The position numbers were made by a program, and so were the translations under genes. Source: Halopseudomonas pertucinogena (lineage in GTDB: Bacteria; Pseudomonadota; Gammaproteobacteria; Pseudomonadales; Pseudomonadaceae). Taken from it: a DNA stretch of 64,000 nt. Shown here one piece after another: positions 31,248 through 44,262 of the stretch (the first letter of the stretch is position 1; each line of letters opens with the position of its first letter). Under the pieces are notes generated by a model that was not told the origin of the DNA, searched no databases, and saw only the letters and a list, made by a program, of their open reading frames with translations. The stretch covers positions 992,001 through 1,056,000 of the forward strand of contig NZ_BMNN01000001.1 in the NCBI RefSeq assembly GCF_014646575.1, in the 5' to 3' direction.

Positions 31248-31826
31248 TCAGGGCAGTTGCAGCCCTTCGTTACGCAGCATCTCGCACAGCCTGATCAATG
31301 GCAGTCCGATCAGGCTGTTCGGATCGTCGCCCCGTAATGCGCGGAACAGGGCGATGCCAAGTCCTTCCATTCTGAAGCTGCCGGCGCAGTCGTAGGGTTG
31401 TTCGCTGCGCAGGTAGCGCTCGATACTCGCATCACTCAGCTCCCTGAAGACCACGTCAAAGGGCTCGCTTCGCAGCTGATAGTCGCCGGTGGCGCTGTTG
31501 AGCAGGCACAGGCTGGTGGTGAAACGTACCGTTCTGCCGCTGCAGTGCTTCAGTTGTGCGGCGGCAGCTTCATGATCGCCGGGCTTGCTCACCGGTTTGC
31601 CGTCCAGCAGCAGGACCTGGTCGGAGCCGATGATCAGGTGGGTCGGGAAGCGTTCCCGGAGAGCCTGCGCCTTGGTCAATGCGAGCCGCTCGGTCAGCTG
31701 TTCGGGCGTTTCTCCCGGCAGTGGCTCTTCATCTATATCCGGGGCGGCCCACTGAAAGGGCAGCCCGAGACGCTCCAGCAGCGTGCGACGGTAAGGCGAG
31801 CTGGACGCGAGAACGAGGTCGGGCAT
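31248..31826 (-). CDS. Maf-family nucleotide pyrophosphatase (YceF type)
   Basis: 192 residues. The Maf signature LASSSPYRRTLLERLGLPF is at the N-terminus, with IGSDQVLLLDG carrying the catalytic aspartate and SKP.D following. The pattern resembles YceF, which hydrolyses 7-methyl-GTP as a house-cleaning enzyme, rather than the dTTP/UTP-specific YhdE form. It is divergent from the yceD-rpmF-fab group, as in P. aeruginosa and E. coli, where it is also beside yceD. Confidence 0.9.
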   Translation of the reverse strand: MPDLVLASSSPYRRTLLERLGLPFQWAAPDIDEEPLPGETPEQLTERLALTKAQALRERFPTHLIIGSDQVLLLDGKPVSKPGDHEAAAAQLKHCSGRTVRFTTSLCLLNSATGDYQLRSEPFDVVFRELSDASIERYLRSEQPYDCAGSFRMEGLGIALFRALRGDDPNSLIGLPLIRLCEMLRNEGLQLP

Positions 31827-31910
31827 GGGTGCCTCCTGCTGTGAATTCGCTCGATTCTACCCTTCCATGTGCGTGGCGGCACAAGATGCAGGGATTCCGT
31901 CCAAATAGTT

Positions 31911-31939
31911 TTGACAGAGGCACCGCGGGTGCCTAGAAT
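31911..31939 (+). promoter_or_regulatory. Near-consensus sigma-70 promoter with operator-like spacer, yceD-rpmF-plsX
   Basis: TTGACA (31911-31916), exactly 17 bases, then TAGAAT (31934-31939). The spacer is filled by the perfect inverted repeat AGGCACC-GCG-GGTGCCT (31918-31934), whose last base is the first base of the -10 box. Initiation about seven bases after the -10 would fall near 31946, only a few bases before the yceD ATG at 31949, giving a leaderless or near-leaderless message. Confidence 0.8.
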
Positions 31940-31948
31940 TGCGCGCTT

Positions 31949-32470
31949 ATGTCTGGAACCATACCTGCACACATCGAACCCCGCCGCCTGGCAGACCGTG
32001 GCATCGCCCTGAAAGGGACGGTATCCGCTGCCAGGATGACGCGCCTCAGCGCTCTGCTGGATGCTCCGGCCGGAGAGGTTCAGGTCGAACTGAATTTCAA
32101 CCGGGACGAGCAGGGCATCAGCGCGATGCACGGTCATTACCAGCTCGAGGTGGCGTTGATCTGTCAGCGCTGTCTCGAGCGGGTCGTGCTTGAGCTGGAT
32201 GCCGAGTGTGATGTGGGGTTTGTGGCGAGTGACGAGGCGGCGAAGAACCTGCCCCGGCACTATGAACCGGTTATTCTGGATGACGAGGCGCTCGATCTGC
32301 ACGAGCTGATCGAGGATGAACTGCTGCTGGCGTTGCCGGCGGTTCCGATGCATCCGATGGGAACATGTCAGCACCCGCCAGGCTATCAGCCTGACGAAGC
32401 GGAGCCGGAGGAAGAAGCTGAAAAGCCCAATCCCTTCAGTGTGCTGGCCAAGTTGAAACGCGATACCTGA
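31949..32470 (+). CDS. yceD: YceD family 23S rRNA accumulation protein (DUF177)
   Basis: 173 residues. The family's cysteine pair is in LICQRCLERVVL and the conserved C-terminal half is present: YEPVILDDEALDLHELIEDELLLALPAVP, ending in EKPNPFSVLAKLKR. YceD is needed for normal 23S rRNA levels in E. coli and is nearly always next to rpmF. The N-terminus MSGTIPAHIEPRRLADRG matches pseudomonad homologues, so the ATG at 31949 is right although it leaves almost no 5' untranslated region. Confidence 0.93.
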   Translation: MSGTIPAHIEPRRLADRGIALKGTVSAARMTRLSALLDAPAGEVQVELNFNRDEQGISAMHGHYQLEVALICQRCLERVVLELDAECDVGFVASDEAAKNLPRHYEPVILDDEALDLHELIEDELLLALPAVPMHPMGTCQHPPGYQPDEAEPEEEAEKPNPFSVLAKLKRDT

Positions 32471-32488
32471 GCTTAGGAGCTTAAAGTC

Positions 32489-32671
32489 ATGGCTGTACAG
32501 CAGAACAAAAAGTCTCGTTCCGCACGTGGCATGCGTCGTTCGCACGACGCACTGACCAGCGCGGCGTTGTCCGTAGATCAAACTACCGGTGAGACTCACC
32601 TCCGCCACCACGTGTCCCCGGATGGTTTCTACCGCGGCCGTCAGGTGGTGAACAAGGACAACGACGAATAA
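32489..32671 (+). CDS. rpmF: 50S ribosomal protein L32
   Basis: 60 residues starting [20 protein letters not shown], the standard L32 N-terminus. It lacks the zinc-binding cysteines found in some L32 forms; the C-terminus is [15 protein letters not shown]. It is expressed with yceD and followed three bases later by plsX, coupling ribosome and lipid synthesis genes. Confidence 0.97.
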   Translation: MAVQQNKKSRSARGMRRSHDALTSAALSVDQTTGETHLRHHVSPDGFYRGRQVVNKDNDE

Positions 32672-32674
32672 GTC

Positions 32675-33697
32675 TTGTCCGCGTCAGTCCGCCTCGCGGT
32701 TGATGTGATGGGCGGGGACTTCGGTCCCCGCTGCATTATCCCCTCTGTTGCCCGCTGCCTCGAGCAGGACTCCCGGCTCAATGTCGTTCTGGTGGGCTCG
32801 CCCGAGCCGATGACCAGTCTCTGCGCCTCCCATCAGCTGCCCGCTGATCGTGTCAGCTTCATCCATACCTCCGAAATCATTCATGCCGATGATGCGCCTG
32901 CCAGCGTGCTGCGTGGCAAGCGCGATTCATCCATGCGCGTGGCCATCGAACTGGTGCGTGACGGCAGGGCCGACGGCTGCCTGAGTGCCGGCAACACCGG
33001 CGCGCTGATGGTGCTTGCCAAGGCTCTGCTGGGCACGGTGGAAGGTATTCAGCGACCGGCGATCATGGCTGCGCTGCCCGTGGCCGGCAAGTTCTGCCAT
33101 GTACTGGACCTCGGCGCCAACGTGGACTGTACTGCCCGTCAGCTGTTCGAATTCGCGGTGATGGGCTCCGAGGCGGTGGCGGAGCTGACCGGCATCGAGC
33201 AGCCCCGGGTCGGCCTGCTGAATATAGGCAGCGAGATCAACAAGGGGTCGCTGCGGGTCCGGGAAGTTTCCGAGCTGTTGCGGGATTCCCCGTCGCTCAA
33301 TTACATCGGTCATGTAGAGGGCAACGAGCTGTTTCAGGACAGGGCCGATGTGGTGGTGTGCGACGGCTTTGTCGGTAACGTGATGCTCAAGGCCAGCGAG
33401 GGCCTGGTTGACTATATGCAGGGCGAGATGCGCAGGGCCTTCGCTGACAACCTCTTGCTGCGCCTGTTGAGCCCGGTTCTCAGGCGCTCATTGCGTCCCA
33501 TGGCCGAGCGGCTGAACCCGCACCAGTACAACGGGGTCAGTCTGCTGGGGCTGCAGGGAGTGGTGGTCAAGAGCCATGGCAATGCCGGTCAGCCGGCATT
33601 CGAGGCAGCCATTCGCCAGGCGGTTCGCGCCTGTCAGTCGGATATGCCGCAGCGCATCGCTGCGCGCCTGGCGCGCTGTCGAGGCGATCTATTGTGA
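32675..33697 (+). CDS. plsX: Phosphate acyltransferase PlsX
   Basis: 340 residues with a TTG start three bases after the rpmF stop; the start is supported by homology from VRLAVDVMGGDFGP. The family motifs SAGNTGALM, LDLGANVDC, NIGSE..KG and CDGFVGNVMLK are present. It converts acyl-ACP to acyl-phosphate for phospholipid synthesis. The rare TTG start and absent spacing suggest translation depends on ribosomes from rpmF. Confidence 0.95.
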   Translation: MSASVRLAVDVMGGDFGPRCIIPSVARCLEQDSRLNVVLVGSPEPMTSLCASHQLPADRVSFIHTSEIIHADDAPASVLRGKRDSSMRVAIELVRDGRADGCLSAGNTGALMVLAKALLGTVEGIQRPAIMAALPVAGKFCHVLDLGANVDCTARQLFEFAVMGSEAVAELTGIEQPRVGLLNIGSEINKGSLRVREVSELLRDSPSLNYIGHVEGNELFQDRADVVVCDGFVGNVMLKASEGLVDYMQGEMRRAFADNLLLRLLSPVLRRSLRPMAERLNPHQYNGVSLLGLQGVVVKSHGNAGQPAFEAAIRQAVRACQSDMPQRIAARLARCRGDLL

Positions 33698-33760
33698 CCT
33701 GGGTGGCCGGATGGCCATCCAAGGGCGAACCGTTCAGATGAAAATAATGAGGAAGGTTGC

Positions 33761-34699
33761 ATGACTCAAACCCTCGCTTTCGTATTCCCGGGACAGGGCT
33801 CCCAGGCAGTAGGCATGCTCGGTGAGCTTGCCGCAGAACATCCACAGATCGGCGAGACCTTTGCCGAGGCTGCCGATGCCCTCGGATACGACCTCTGGCA
33901 GCTGTGCCAGAACGGTCCTGAAGCCGATCTCAATCGCACCGATCGCACCCAGCCGGCGATTCTGGCTGCTTCCATCGCGCTCTGGCGGGTATGGACGGCG
34001 AACAGCAGCGTGCGCCCCGCCTTTGTTGCCGGGCACAGCCTGGGGGAGTATTCCGCCCTGGTCGCCGCCGGTGTCATTCCTCTTGCCGACGCGCTGCGTC
34101 TGGTTGAGCGGCGCGGTCAGCTGATGCAGCAGGCGGTGCCGGCAGGCGAGGGCGCCATGGCAGCCATCCTGGGTCTGGCCGATGAGCAGATTACCCAGCT
34201 GTGCGCCGAAGCCGCTCAGGGCGAAGTGGTCAGCGCGGTCAACTTCAACGCTCCGGGTCAGGTGGTGATTGCCGGCCAGGCCGCGGCGGTGCAACGCGCC
34301 ATTGACGCCTGCAAGGCGGCCGGTGCCAAGCGCGCGATCGAGCTGCCGGTCAGCGTACCGTCCCACTGCGCGCTGATGAAGCCCGCTGCCGAGCAGCTGG
34401 CGAAGGATTTCGAGCAGCTGGATTGGCAACAGCCCCGCATCACCCTCGTGCAGAACGTCAGTGCGCGTCCCGCTGCCGACATGCAGACCCTGCGTGACCA
34501 GCTGGTGGAGCAGCTCTACAGCCCGGTTCGCTGGGTGGAAAGCATCGAATATCTGGCTGGTCAGGGCGTGACCGATCTGGTTGAATGCGGCCCCGGAAAG
34601 GTCCTGTCGGGTCTCAACAAGCGCTGCGCCAAGGGTGTGGCAACTCATAACCTGGACAGTGCGGCGGGACTTGCCGCTGCCCTGACCCAGTTTGCCTGA
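33761..34699 (+). CDS. fabD: Malonyl-CoA:ACP transacylase FabD
   Basis: 312 residues. The nucleophile Ser93 is in GHSLGEYSALV, the early motif is FPGQGSQ, and the catalytic histidine is in VPSHCALM. The enzyme loads malonyl groups on acyl carrier protein. A strong ribosome site AGGAAGG precedes the ATG. The 63-base gap after plsX holds a 12-base palindrome GGATGGCCATCC (33712-33723). fabG follows ten bases after the stop. Confidence 0.97.
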   Translation: MTQTLAFVFPGQGSQAVGMLGELAAEHPQIGETFAEAADALGYDLWQLCQNGPEADLNRTDRTQPAILAASIALWRVWTANSSVRPAFVAGHSLGEYSALVAAGVIPLADALRLVERRGQLMQQAVPAGEGAMAAILGLADEQITQLCAEAAQGEVVSAVNFNAPGQVVIAGQAAAVQRAIDACKAAGAKRAIELPVSVPSHCALMKPAAEQLAKDFEQLDWQQPRITLVQNVSARPAADMQTLRDQLVEQLYSPVRWVESIEYLAGQGVTDLVECGPGKVLSGLNKRCAKGVATHNLDSAAGLAAALTQFA

Positions 34700-34709
34700 G
34701 GAAATCGAG

Positions 34710-35453
34710 ATGAGTATTGAAGGGAAGGTAGCGCTGGTCACCGGCGCCAGTCGCGGCATCGGTGAGGCCATCGCCCATGCGCTGGCGGCTCAGGGTGCCA
34801 TCGTGGTCGGCACCGCGACCAGTGATGCAGGCGCGGCCTCGATCGCCGAGAAGCTGGCTGCCGCCGGCTACCGGGGTACCGGTATGAAGCTGGATGTACG
34901 TGATCAGGCGTCCGTTGATGAGGTGCTGGCACGGATTGGCGAGCAGTTCGGAGCACCGGCTATCCTGGTGAACAATGCCGGTATCACTGCCGATAATCTG
35001 TTGATGCGCATGAAGGACGACGAGTGGGATGACGTCATCGGCACCAATCTCAGTTCCGTATACCGTTTGTCCAAGGCGGTCCTGCGTGGCATGACCAAGG
35101 CCCGCTGGGGGCGTATCATCTGCATCAGTTCCGTGGTGGCAGGCATGGGTAACGGCGGACAGTCCAACTACGCGGCGGCCAAGGCCGGCATGGAGGGTTT
35201 TGCCCGTGCGCTCGCCCGTGAAGTGGGCTCCCGCGGTATTACCGTGAACGCGGTGGCCCCCGGCTTCATCGATACGGACATGACCCGGGCACTGAACGAC
35301 AATCAGCGTTCGGTCATGCTGGAACAGATCCCACTGGGGCGCCTCGGCCAGGCCGCGGAAATCGCCTCGGTCGTTGCCTTCCTGGCCGGCGAATCGGCTG
35401 GATACATCACCGGCGCAACCATCCCGGTGAACGGCGGCATGTTCATGGGCTGA
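34710..35453 (+). CDS. fabG: 3-oxoacyl-ACP reductase FabG
   Basis: 247 residues of the short-chain dehydrogenase family. The NADP motif is TGASRGIGEAIA and the catalytic Ser-Tyr-Lys is in SSVVAG...SNYAAAKAG. NNAGIT and the C-terminal ITGATIPVNGGMFM are typical. It performs the first reduction of fatty-acid elongation. The start at MSIEGKVALVTG is preceded by GAGGAAA. An in-frame ATT/CTG-type extension upstream is not supported. Confidence 0.97.
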   Translation: MSIEGKVALVTGASRGIGEAIAHALAAQGAIVVGTATSDAGAASIAEKLAAAGYRGTGMKLDVRDQASVDEVLARIGEQFGAPAILVNNAGITADNLLMRMKDDEWDDVIGTNLSSVYRLSKAVLRGMTKARWGRIICISSVVAGMGNGGQSNYAAAKAGMEGFARALAREVGSRGITVNAVAPGFIDTDMTRALNDNQRSVMLEQIPLGRLGQAAEIASVVAFLAGESAGYITGATIPVNGGMFMG

Positions 35454-35519
35454 GGCCCCTGAACGGTCCTGGCGGAAGCTGTCTGCGCCGGGCGTTTTGG
35501 ACCGGAAGTGTTTTCCAGC

Positions 35520-35547
35520 TTGAAAACTCTGGAATGCTTTCTATAAA
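35520..35547 (+). promoter_or_regulatory. Candidate sigma-70 promoter of acpP
   Basis: TTGAAA (35520-35525), 16-base spacer, TATAAA (35542-35547), about 50 bases before acpP. It would give acpP, whose product is very abundant, its own transcript in addition to read-through from fabG. Confidence 0.65.
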
Positions 35548-35598
35548 CTACCCGCAGTCCGGCTTATCGGAACTGCAAATCAGGAGTGAGATCAAGGT

Positions 35599-35835
35599 AT
35601 GAGTACCATCGAAGAACGCGTCAAGAAAATCGTTGCCGAACAACTCGGCGTTAAAGAAGAAGAAGTAACCAACAGTGCTTCCTTTGTTGAAGATCTTGGC
35701 GCTGACTCCCTGGACACCGTAGAGCTGGTCATGGCTCTCGAAGAGGAATTCGAGACCGAGATTCCCGACGAGGAAGCCGAGAAGATCACTACCGTGCAAG
35801 AAGCCATCAACTACGTGAACGCTCACCAGAAGTAA
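35599..35835 (+). CDS. acpP: Acyl carrier protein
   Basis: 78 acidic residues. Ser37 in [10 protein letters not shown] receives the 4'-phosphopantetheine arm. The sequence is almost identical in pattern to other gammaproteobacterial AcpP. It has its own promoter candidate and is followed by an intrinsic terminator, so it can be expressed as a short, abundant message. Confidence 0.98.
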   Translation: MSTIEERVKKIVAEQLGVKEEEVTNSASFVEDLGADSLDTVELVMALEEEFETEIPDEEAEKITTVQEAINYVNAHQK

Positions 35836-35860
35836 TCACGCAGTCTGCTTGCAGGTTGAG

Positions 35861-35896
35861 AAAGCCGCAGTCCTGGTCCAGTACTGCGGCTTTTTT
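35861..35896 (+). terminator. Intrinsic terminator after acpP
   Basis: Stem AAAGCCGCAGT / ACTGCGGCTTT with an 11-base loop followed by TTTTTT. It separates acpP from fabF. Confidence 0.88.
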
Positions 35897-36058
35897 GTGG
35901 GCAGCTATCCAACTGACTCGAAGCGGGTCTTCGGCAGGGCACATGCGAGGCGGGTCTGAAATGCAAGGTGACCAATGCATGTCATCATGCAGTTGCCGTG
36001 CCGCGTCTTTATGCGGACAATAGCCCGCTGTCGCAAGAGTTGAATTAAGGAGTCTCCT

Positions 36059-37297
<1,239 letters not shown>

Positions 37298-37311
37298 TGG
37301 AGGGTATCCGG

Positions 37312-38138
37312 ATGGCTTCCAGCTCAACGGTCCGCTATCGGGTCAATGGCCATCCGCATGATCTGGTCTCCGTCAGGGACCGTGGGCTGGCTTACGGTGA
37401 CGGGCTGTTCGAAACCATACGGGTCGTCAATGGGCGTGCCACACTGCTGGAACGTCACCTGGGCCGTCTCGGTCGCGGCATGTCGGTGCTGCGCATCGAG
37501 ATGCCTCTTACGTCGCTGCGCAGCGAGCTCGAGGCGGCCGCCGTCGAGCTGGGCGAAGGATTGCTCAAGCAGATCGTTACCCGCGGCGAGGCAGGGCGGG
37601 GCTATGCCATGCCTGCCATCGCCGAGCCTACCCGCATTCTTCAGCTCCTGCCCCCGCCGGAATATCCCGCAGCCCACACGCTCAAGGGGATCAGGCTGTT
37701 CCCCTGTGCCACCCGTCTGGCACATCAGCCGTTGCTGGCAGGTCTCAAGCACCTCAACCGGCTCGAGCAGGTGCTGGCGCGAAGTGAGTGGCAGGACAGC
37801 GGCCATGCAGAGGGGCTGATGTGCGATATGGCCGGGCACCCGGTGGAGGGCACCATGAGCAATCTGCTGCTGCGTCTGGACGGCCGCTGGGTCACCCCCG
37901 ATCTCCGCCATTGTGGCGTGCGCGGAGTGATGCGTGACTATCTCATGGACCAGCTGGCGGCCGAAGGCGAGCCGGTGCTTGAGCGCAGTGTCACCCTCGA
38001 CGAGCTGCTGGCATGCGACGAGCTTGTATGCTGCAACAGCGTTTTCGGTGTGTGGCCGGTGGTTGGTCTGGGTGATCGGAAGTGGGCCGTTGGGCCTGGG
38101 GCGCGACGACTACAGGTATTTTCAGAGCAGGTTCTGAG

Positions 38139-38142
<4 letters not shown>
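37312..38142 (+). CDS. pabC: Aminodeoxychorismate lyase
   Basis: 276 residues of the fold-type IV PLP enzymes. YGDGLFETIRV is near the N-terminus, the PLP lysine is in GLKHLNRLEQVLAR, and EGTMSNLLL completes the site. It forms 4-aminobenzoate for folate. The ATG at 37312 has GGAGGG seven bases upstream. An ATG at 37297 overlapping the fabF stop would add five residues and lacks such a site. It is followed by mltG with a four-base overlap. Confidence 0.93.
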
Positions 38143-40829
<2,687 letters not shown>

Positions 40830-40881
40830 TCTGGCCCGGTCACCGGGACAACAGACTGGCTTTTAAACAAGGATAACGCCC

Positions 40882-41235
40882 ATGAGTACTGCCACCGCAG
40901 GCCCCCGTAACGGCATTCTCTCACTGACCATCAAGGACAAGTCGGTGCTGTATGCGGCCTACATGCCCTTCATCAAGCATGGCGGAATGTTCATTCCCAC
41001 CAACAAGAGCTACCGGTTGGGCGATGAAGTCTTCATGCTGCTTAACCTGATGGAGGAACCGGAAAAGATTCCGGTGGCCGGTAAGGTAGTGTGGATTACG
41101 CCCCGTGGCGCTCAGGGTAACCGTGCGGCGGGTATCGGTGTCCAGTTCAGCGATCAGGACAATACCGCCCGCAGCAAGATTGAAACTTATCTGGCCGGAG
41201 CGCTGAAGTCCGACCGCCCAACCCATACGATGTAA
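40882..41235 (+). CDS. pilZ: Type IV pilus biogenesis protein PilZ
   Basis: 117 residues of the founding PilZ type. The sequence RNGILSLTIKDKSVLYAAYMP and GGMFIPTNKSYRLGDEVF match. It lacks the RxxxR motif for cyclic-di-GMP, as known for true PilZ, which acts through PilB and FimX in pilus assembly. A ribosome site AAGGA is present. Lying 52 bases after holB, it is probably in the same transcript. Confidence 0.95.
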   Translation: MSTATAGPRNGILSLTIKDKSVLYAAYMPFIKHGGMFIPTNKSYRLGDEVFMLLNLMEEPEKIPVAGKVVWITPRGAQGNRAAGIGVQFSDQDNTARSKIETYLAGALKSDRPTHTM

Positions 41236-41238
41236 TCA

Positions 41239-42018
41239 ATGCTGATAGATTCCCACTGTCATCTCGACAGGCTCGATCTGAGCGCCCATGGCGGCTCCCT
41301 GAACAATGCGCTTGATGCGGCCCGCGCCCGCGGTGTCGGCAAATTTCTCTGCATCGGCGTGGATGCCGCCAACGCGCCGGTGGTGAAGCGGTTGGCCGAG
41401 CAACACGAGGATGTCTGGTGCAGTGTGGGTATCCACCCGTTGGACCTCTCCCGCAACGAGCCCGCCGACCTGCCCTGGTTGCTGGAAGAGCTCGACCATC
41501 CCCGAGTCGTGGCCATCGGTGAGACGGGGCTGGACTACCACTACGAGCCGGAGGGCGCGAAGCTGCAGCAGGAGTCGTTCCGCTTTCACCTGGAGGCGGC
41601 CCGGCAGACCGGCAAACCGGTGATCATCCATACCCGCGAGGCCCGGGCCGACACCCTGGATATGCTGCGCGAAGCGGATCTGCCCAACGCCGGTGTCCTG
41701 CATTGCTTCACCGAGGACTGGGACATGGCCCGCGCAGCCCTCGACATGGGCTATTACATATCCCTGTCCGGCATCGTAACCTTCCGCAACGCGGAAGAGC
41801 TCAGGGAAGTGGCGCGCCGCATCCCCGCGGATCGCCTGCTGGTGGAGACCGATTCTCCCTACCTGGCGCCGGTGCCCCATCGGGGCAAGCCGAACGAGCC
41901 GCAATTTGTCTGTGAAGTTGCTGCCGCCCTGGCCGAGATTCGCGGCGAAGCCGTGGAAGCGCTCTGGGAGAACACCACGGCCAACTTCCATCGGTTGTTT
42001 CCGCTGGCAAGTCACTGA
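41239..42018 (+). CDS. TatD-family metal-dependent hydrolase (YcfH)
   Basis: 259 residues. The metal ligands are DSHCHLD at the start, GETGLDYH, IHTREA, HCFTE and ETDSPYLAP. Family members are 3'-5' exonucleases or tRNA/peptide-linked hydrolases; the YcfH branch sits beside holB in E. coli and pseudomonads. It begins three bases after pilZ and closes the fab-to-tatD run. Confidence 0.92.
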   Translation: MLIDSHCHLDRLDLSAHGGSLNNALDAARARGVGKFLCIGVDAANAPVVKRLAEQHEDVWCSVGIHPLDLSRNEPADLPWLLEELDHPRVVAIGETGLDYHYEPEGAKLQQESFRFHLEAARQTGKPVIIHTREARADTLDMLREADLPNAGVLHCFTEDWDMARAALDMGYYISLSGIVTFRNAEELREVARRIPADRLLVETDSPYLAPVPHRGKPNEPQFVCEVAAALAEIRGEAVEALWENTTANFHRLFPLASH

Positions 42019-42036
42019 TACGCCGGCGCGGCCTGC

Positions 42037-42074
42037 CAAAAAAAGACCCGAATTCCGGGGGAAGAATTCGGGTC
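42037..42074 (-). terminator. Hairpin with poly-T on the minus strand
   Basis: Perfect 11-base stem GACCCGAATTC/GAATTCGGGTC (42045-42055, 42064-42074). The A-run on its left is a T-run for minus-strand transcripts. It therefore best serves the class V aminotransferase gene read leftward; for tatD it is a hairpin without a T-run. Confidence 0.75.
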
Positions 42075-42235
42075 AAGACCATTAGGAGTGATACAGAAAC
42101 GGGCTGAGCCGATTCTGCCAGACCCCGGCGCTTGGGGGAGACCGGTGCCTGTTGACTGAAGTATTGATGATTTTTTGCACAATGCCAGGCGAAAGGTCGG
42201 ATATCTTAAACGGATTTGGAATAACCCCGCCTCAT

Positions 42236-43393
42236 TTATCGTGACCTGGTGGCTTCGTCGACCTTCATCCGCAGAATCCCCAGTGCGCGGTCGAGCACCT
42301 CCTGAGTCGTGTAGAAATGCGGAGACCAGCGTATCCCGCCGCCCCGTGCAGCACAGATGACACCCGCCTTCATCAGCTCCGCATGCAGCCAGCCATTGTC
42401 TATCCCGCGGAAGGTGAAGGTGACAATGCCCGCCCGACGCTCGGGCGCCGTCGGGCTGAGGAGCCGCGCCCCGGGCAGTGCGCTGATGGATTGCAACAGA
42501 TACGCGGTTCGTTGCTGCAACGCCTGCTGGATACGCTCGATGCCCGTCTCCAGCAGCAGTTCCAGGCTGGCTGACAGCGCATGCTGGGCCAGGGTATTGG
42601 GACTGCCCGGTTCAAAACGGCGTGCGGTGCTGGCGGGCGTCCAGTCCTCGCGGTCATAGTCGCCCAGTGCTTCCACCATGTGCCAGCCGAACTGCGTGAG
42701 CTTCAGCCGATCACGGACTTCCCGCCGACAGTAGAAAACCCCCAGACCTTCCGGGCCGAGCATCCATTTGTGACCATCGGCCATGGCAAAGTCGCACTGG
42801 CTGACCTGGACATCCAGCGGCAGGGCACCAAGGGACTGGATGGCATCAACGCAGAAGAGAATGCCGCGCTGGCGGCACGCCTCTCCCAGCCGCTGCAGGT
42901 CCATGCGCAGGCCGCTGGCATACTGTACCGAGCTGATGCTGAGCAGGCGGGTGGCCGGGCCCATGGCGGCAATCAGTGCCGACTCCGGATCCTCACCGTC
43001 CAAGCTTACCTGGCGTACCCGCACACCCTGATTTTCCAGAGCCTGCCAGGGAATGCGGTTGGAAGGGAACTCCTGATCACTGAGCAGGACCTCGTCGCCC
43101 TCGGCCCACTCCAGGCCCATGGCGACGATCGACAGCGCTTCGGAGGTATTCTTGACCAGCGCGATGTCACCCTTGCTCGGTGCATTGAGCAGCGTCTTGA
43201 ACTGGCCCCGCAGTTCATGCTCCAGCTGCACCCAGCGCGGATAGTCGCGGGCGCCCTGGTGCATGTTTTCCCGAGCGAAGGCGGCAACCGCCTCGGCTGC
43301 CCGCCGGGGCCAGGGGGCGACGGCAGCGTGGTTCAGATAGCAGATGTCGGGCGCGTGGGGAAATTCCTCATCCCACTGAACGTCATGAAGCAT
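42236..43393 (-). CDS. Class V aminotransferase-fold PLP enzyme
   Basis: 385 residues. The class V signature surrounds the PLP lysine in CDFAMADGHKWMLGPEG. YLNHAAVAP at the start, VKNTSEALS for phosphate binding, and FCVDAIQSLG with the PLP aspartate are present. It resembles cysteine desulfurase-like and isopenicillin-N-epimerase-like enzymes but lacks a clear desulfurase active-site cysteine loop, so the reaction is unknown. AGGA nine bases before the ATG at 43393 supports that start; upstream in-frame ATGs would add a non-homologous leader. It is divergent from the TetR gene, which may control it. Confidence 0.85.
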   Translation of the reverse strand: MLHDVQWDEEFPHAPDICYLNHAAVAPWPRRAAEAVAAFARENMHQGARDYPRWVQLEHELRGQFKTLLNAPSKGDIALVKNTSEALSIVAMGLEWAEGDEVLLSDQEFPSNRIPWQALENQGVRVRQVSLDGEDPESALIAAMGPATRLLSISSVQYASGLRMDLQRLGEACRQRGILFCVDAIQSLGALPLDVQVSQCDFAMADGHKWMLGPEGLGVFYCRREVRDRLKLTQFGWHMVEALGDYDREDWTPASTARRFEPGSPNTLAQHALSASLELLLETGIERIQQALQQRTAYLLQSISALPGARLLSPTAPERRAGIVTFTFRGIDNGWLHAELMKAGVICAARGGGIRWSPHFYTTQEVLDRALGILRMKVDEATRSR

Positions 43394-43555
43394 TCCTGGT
43401 GATCCTGTAACTGTCGAGTTGTACCGGATCATAACCCAGCCTGCGCCGGTTTGTGGGGGATGCATGAATTTGCAGTCATATAAGTACCAGAATTGTGCAA
43501 ATGGTCATGAAATTGGCATAATGCGGCGAAACCGTCACGCAATGCAGGAAAGCTC

Positions 43556-44194
43556 ATGCAGAAAGAATCACGCAAGGTCCGCGAATTCCGCCGGCGCGAA
43601 CAGGAAATTCTCACAGCAGCATTGCGCCTGTTTCTGGAGCAGGGGGAAGACAGTGTCACGGTAGAGATGATTGCGGATGAAGTGGGCATAGGCAAGGGCA
43701 CCATCTACAAGCATTTCAAATCCAAGGCCGAGATCTATCTGCGGCTGATGCTGGACTACGAACGCGAGTTATCCGAGCTGCTGCATTCGGAAAATATAGA
43801 GAAGGACCGTGCGGCGTTGTCCCGTGAGTACTTCGCCTTTCGCATGAGCGATCCGGAACGCTACCGTCTGTTCGACCGCCTGGAGGAGAAGGTGGTCAAG
43901 GGCAACCAGATGCCGGAGCTGGTGGAACAGCTGCATGGTATTCGCGCTTCCAATTTCAACCACCTTACCGGCGTCATCCAGCAGCGCATCGACGAGGGCA
44001 AGCTGGAAGACGTGCCGGCCTATTTCCATTACTGCGCCGCCTGGGCGCTGGTCCACGGCGCCATGTCCATGTACCACTCGCCATTCTGGCAGGAGGTCAT
44101 CGAGGACAAGGAAGGCTACATGCAGTTTCTCACCGATATCGGCGTGCGCATGGGCAATCGGGCCCGTCGGCGCCGGGATGCAGACCCCGCCTGA
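43556..44194 (+). CDS. TetR/AcrR family transcriptional regulator
   Basis: 212 residues with an N-terminal helix-turn-helix (residues about 15-60; ILTAALRLFLEQGEDSVTVEMIADEVGIGKGTIYKHF). A ligand-binding helical domain follows, rich in aromatic residues (YFHYCAAWALVHGAMSMYHSPFW). The order tatD...tetR recalls PA2957 of P. aeruginosa. AGGAA precedes the start. The ligand is unknown. The 162-base divergent region shared with the aminotransferase gene likely holds its operator, but I could not assign one. Confidence 0.88.
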   Translation: MQKESRKVREFRRREQEILTAALRLFLEQGEDSVTVEMIADEVGIGKGTIYKHFKSKAEIYLRLMLDYERELSELLHSENIEKDRAALSREYFAFRMSDPERYRLFDRLEEKVVKGNQMPELVEQLHGIRASNFNHLTGVIQQRIDEGKLEDVPAYFHYCAAWALVHGAMSMYHSPFWQEVIEDKEGYMQFLTDIGVRMGNRARRRRDADPA

Positions 44195-44262
44195 GCAGCC
44201 GGTGAACTCGACGGCGGCGCCCCGGTCTATCGGGGTGATCCGCCGAATCAGGAGTTTACCGC

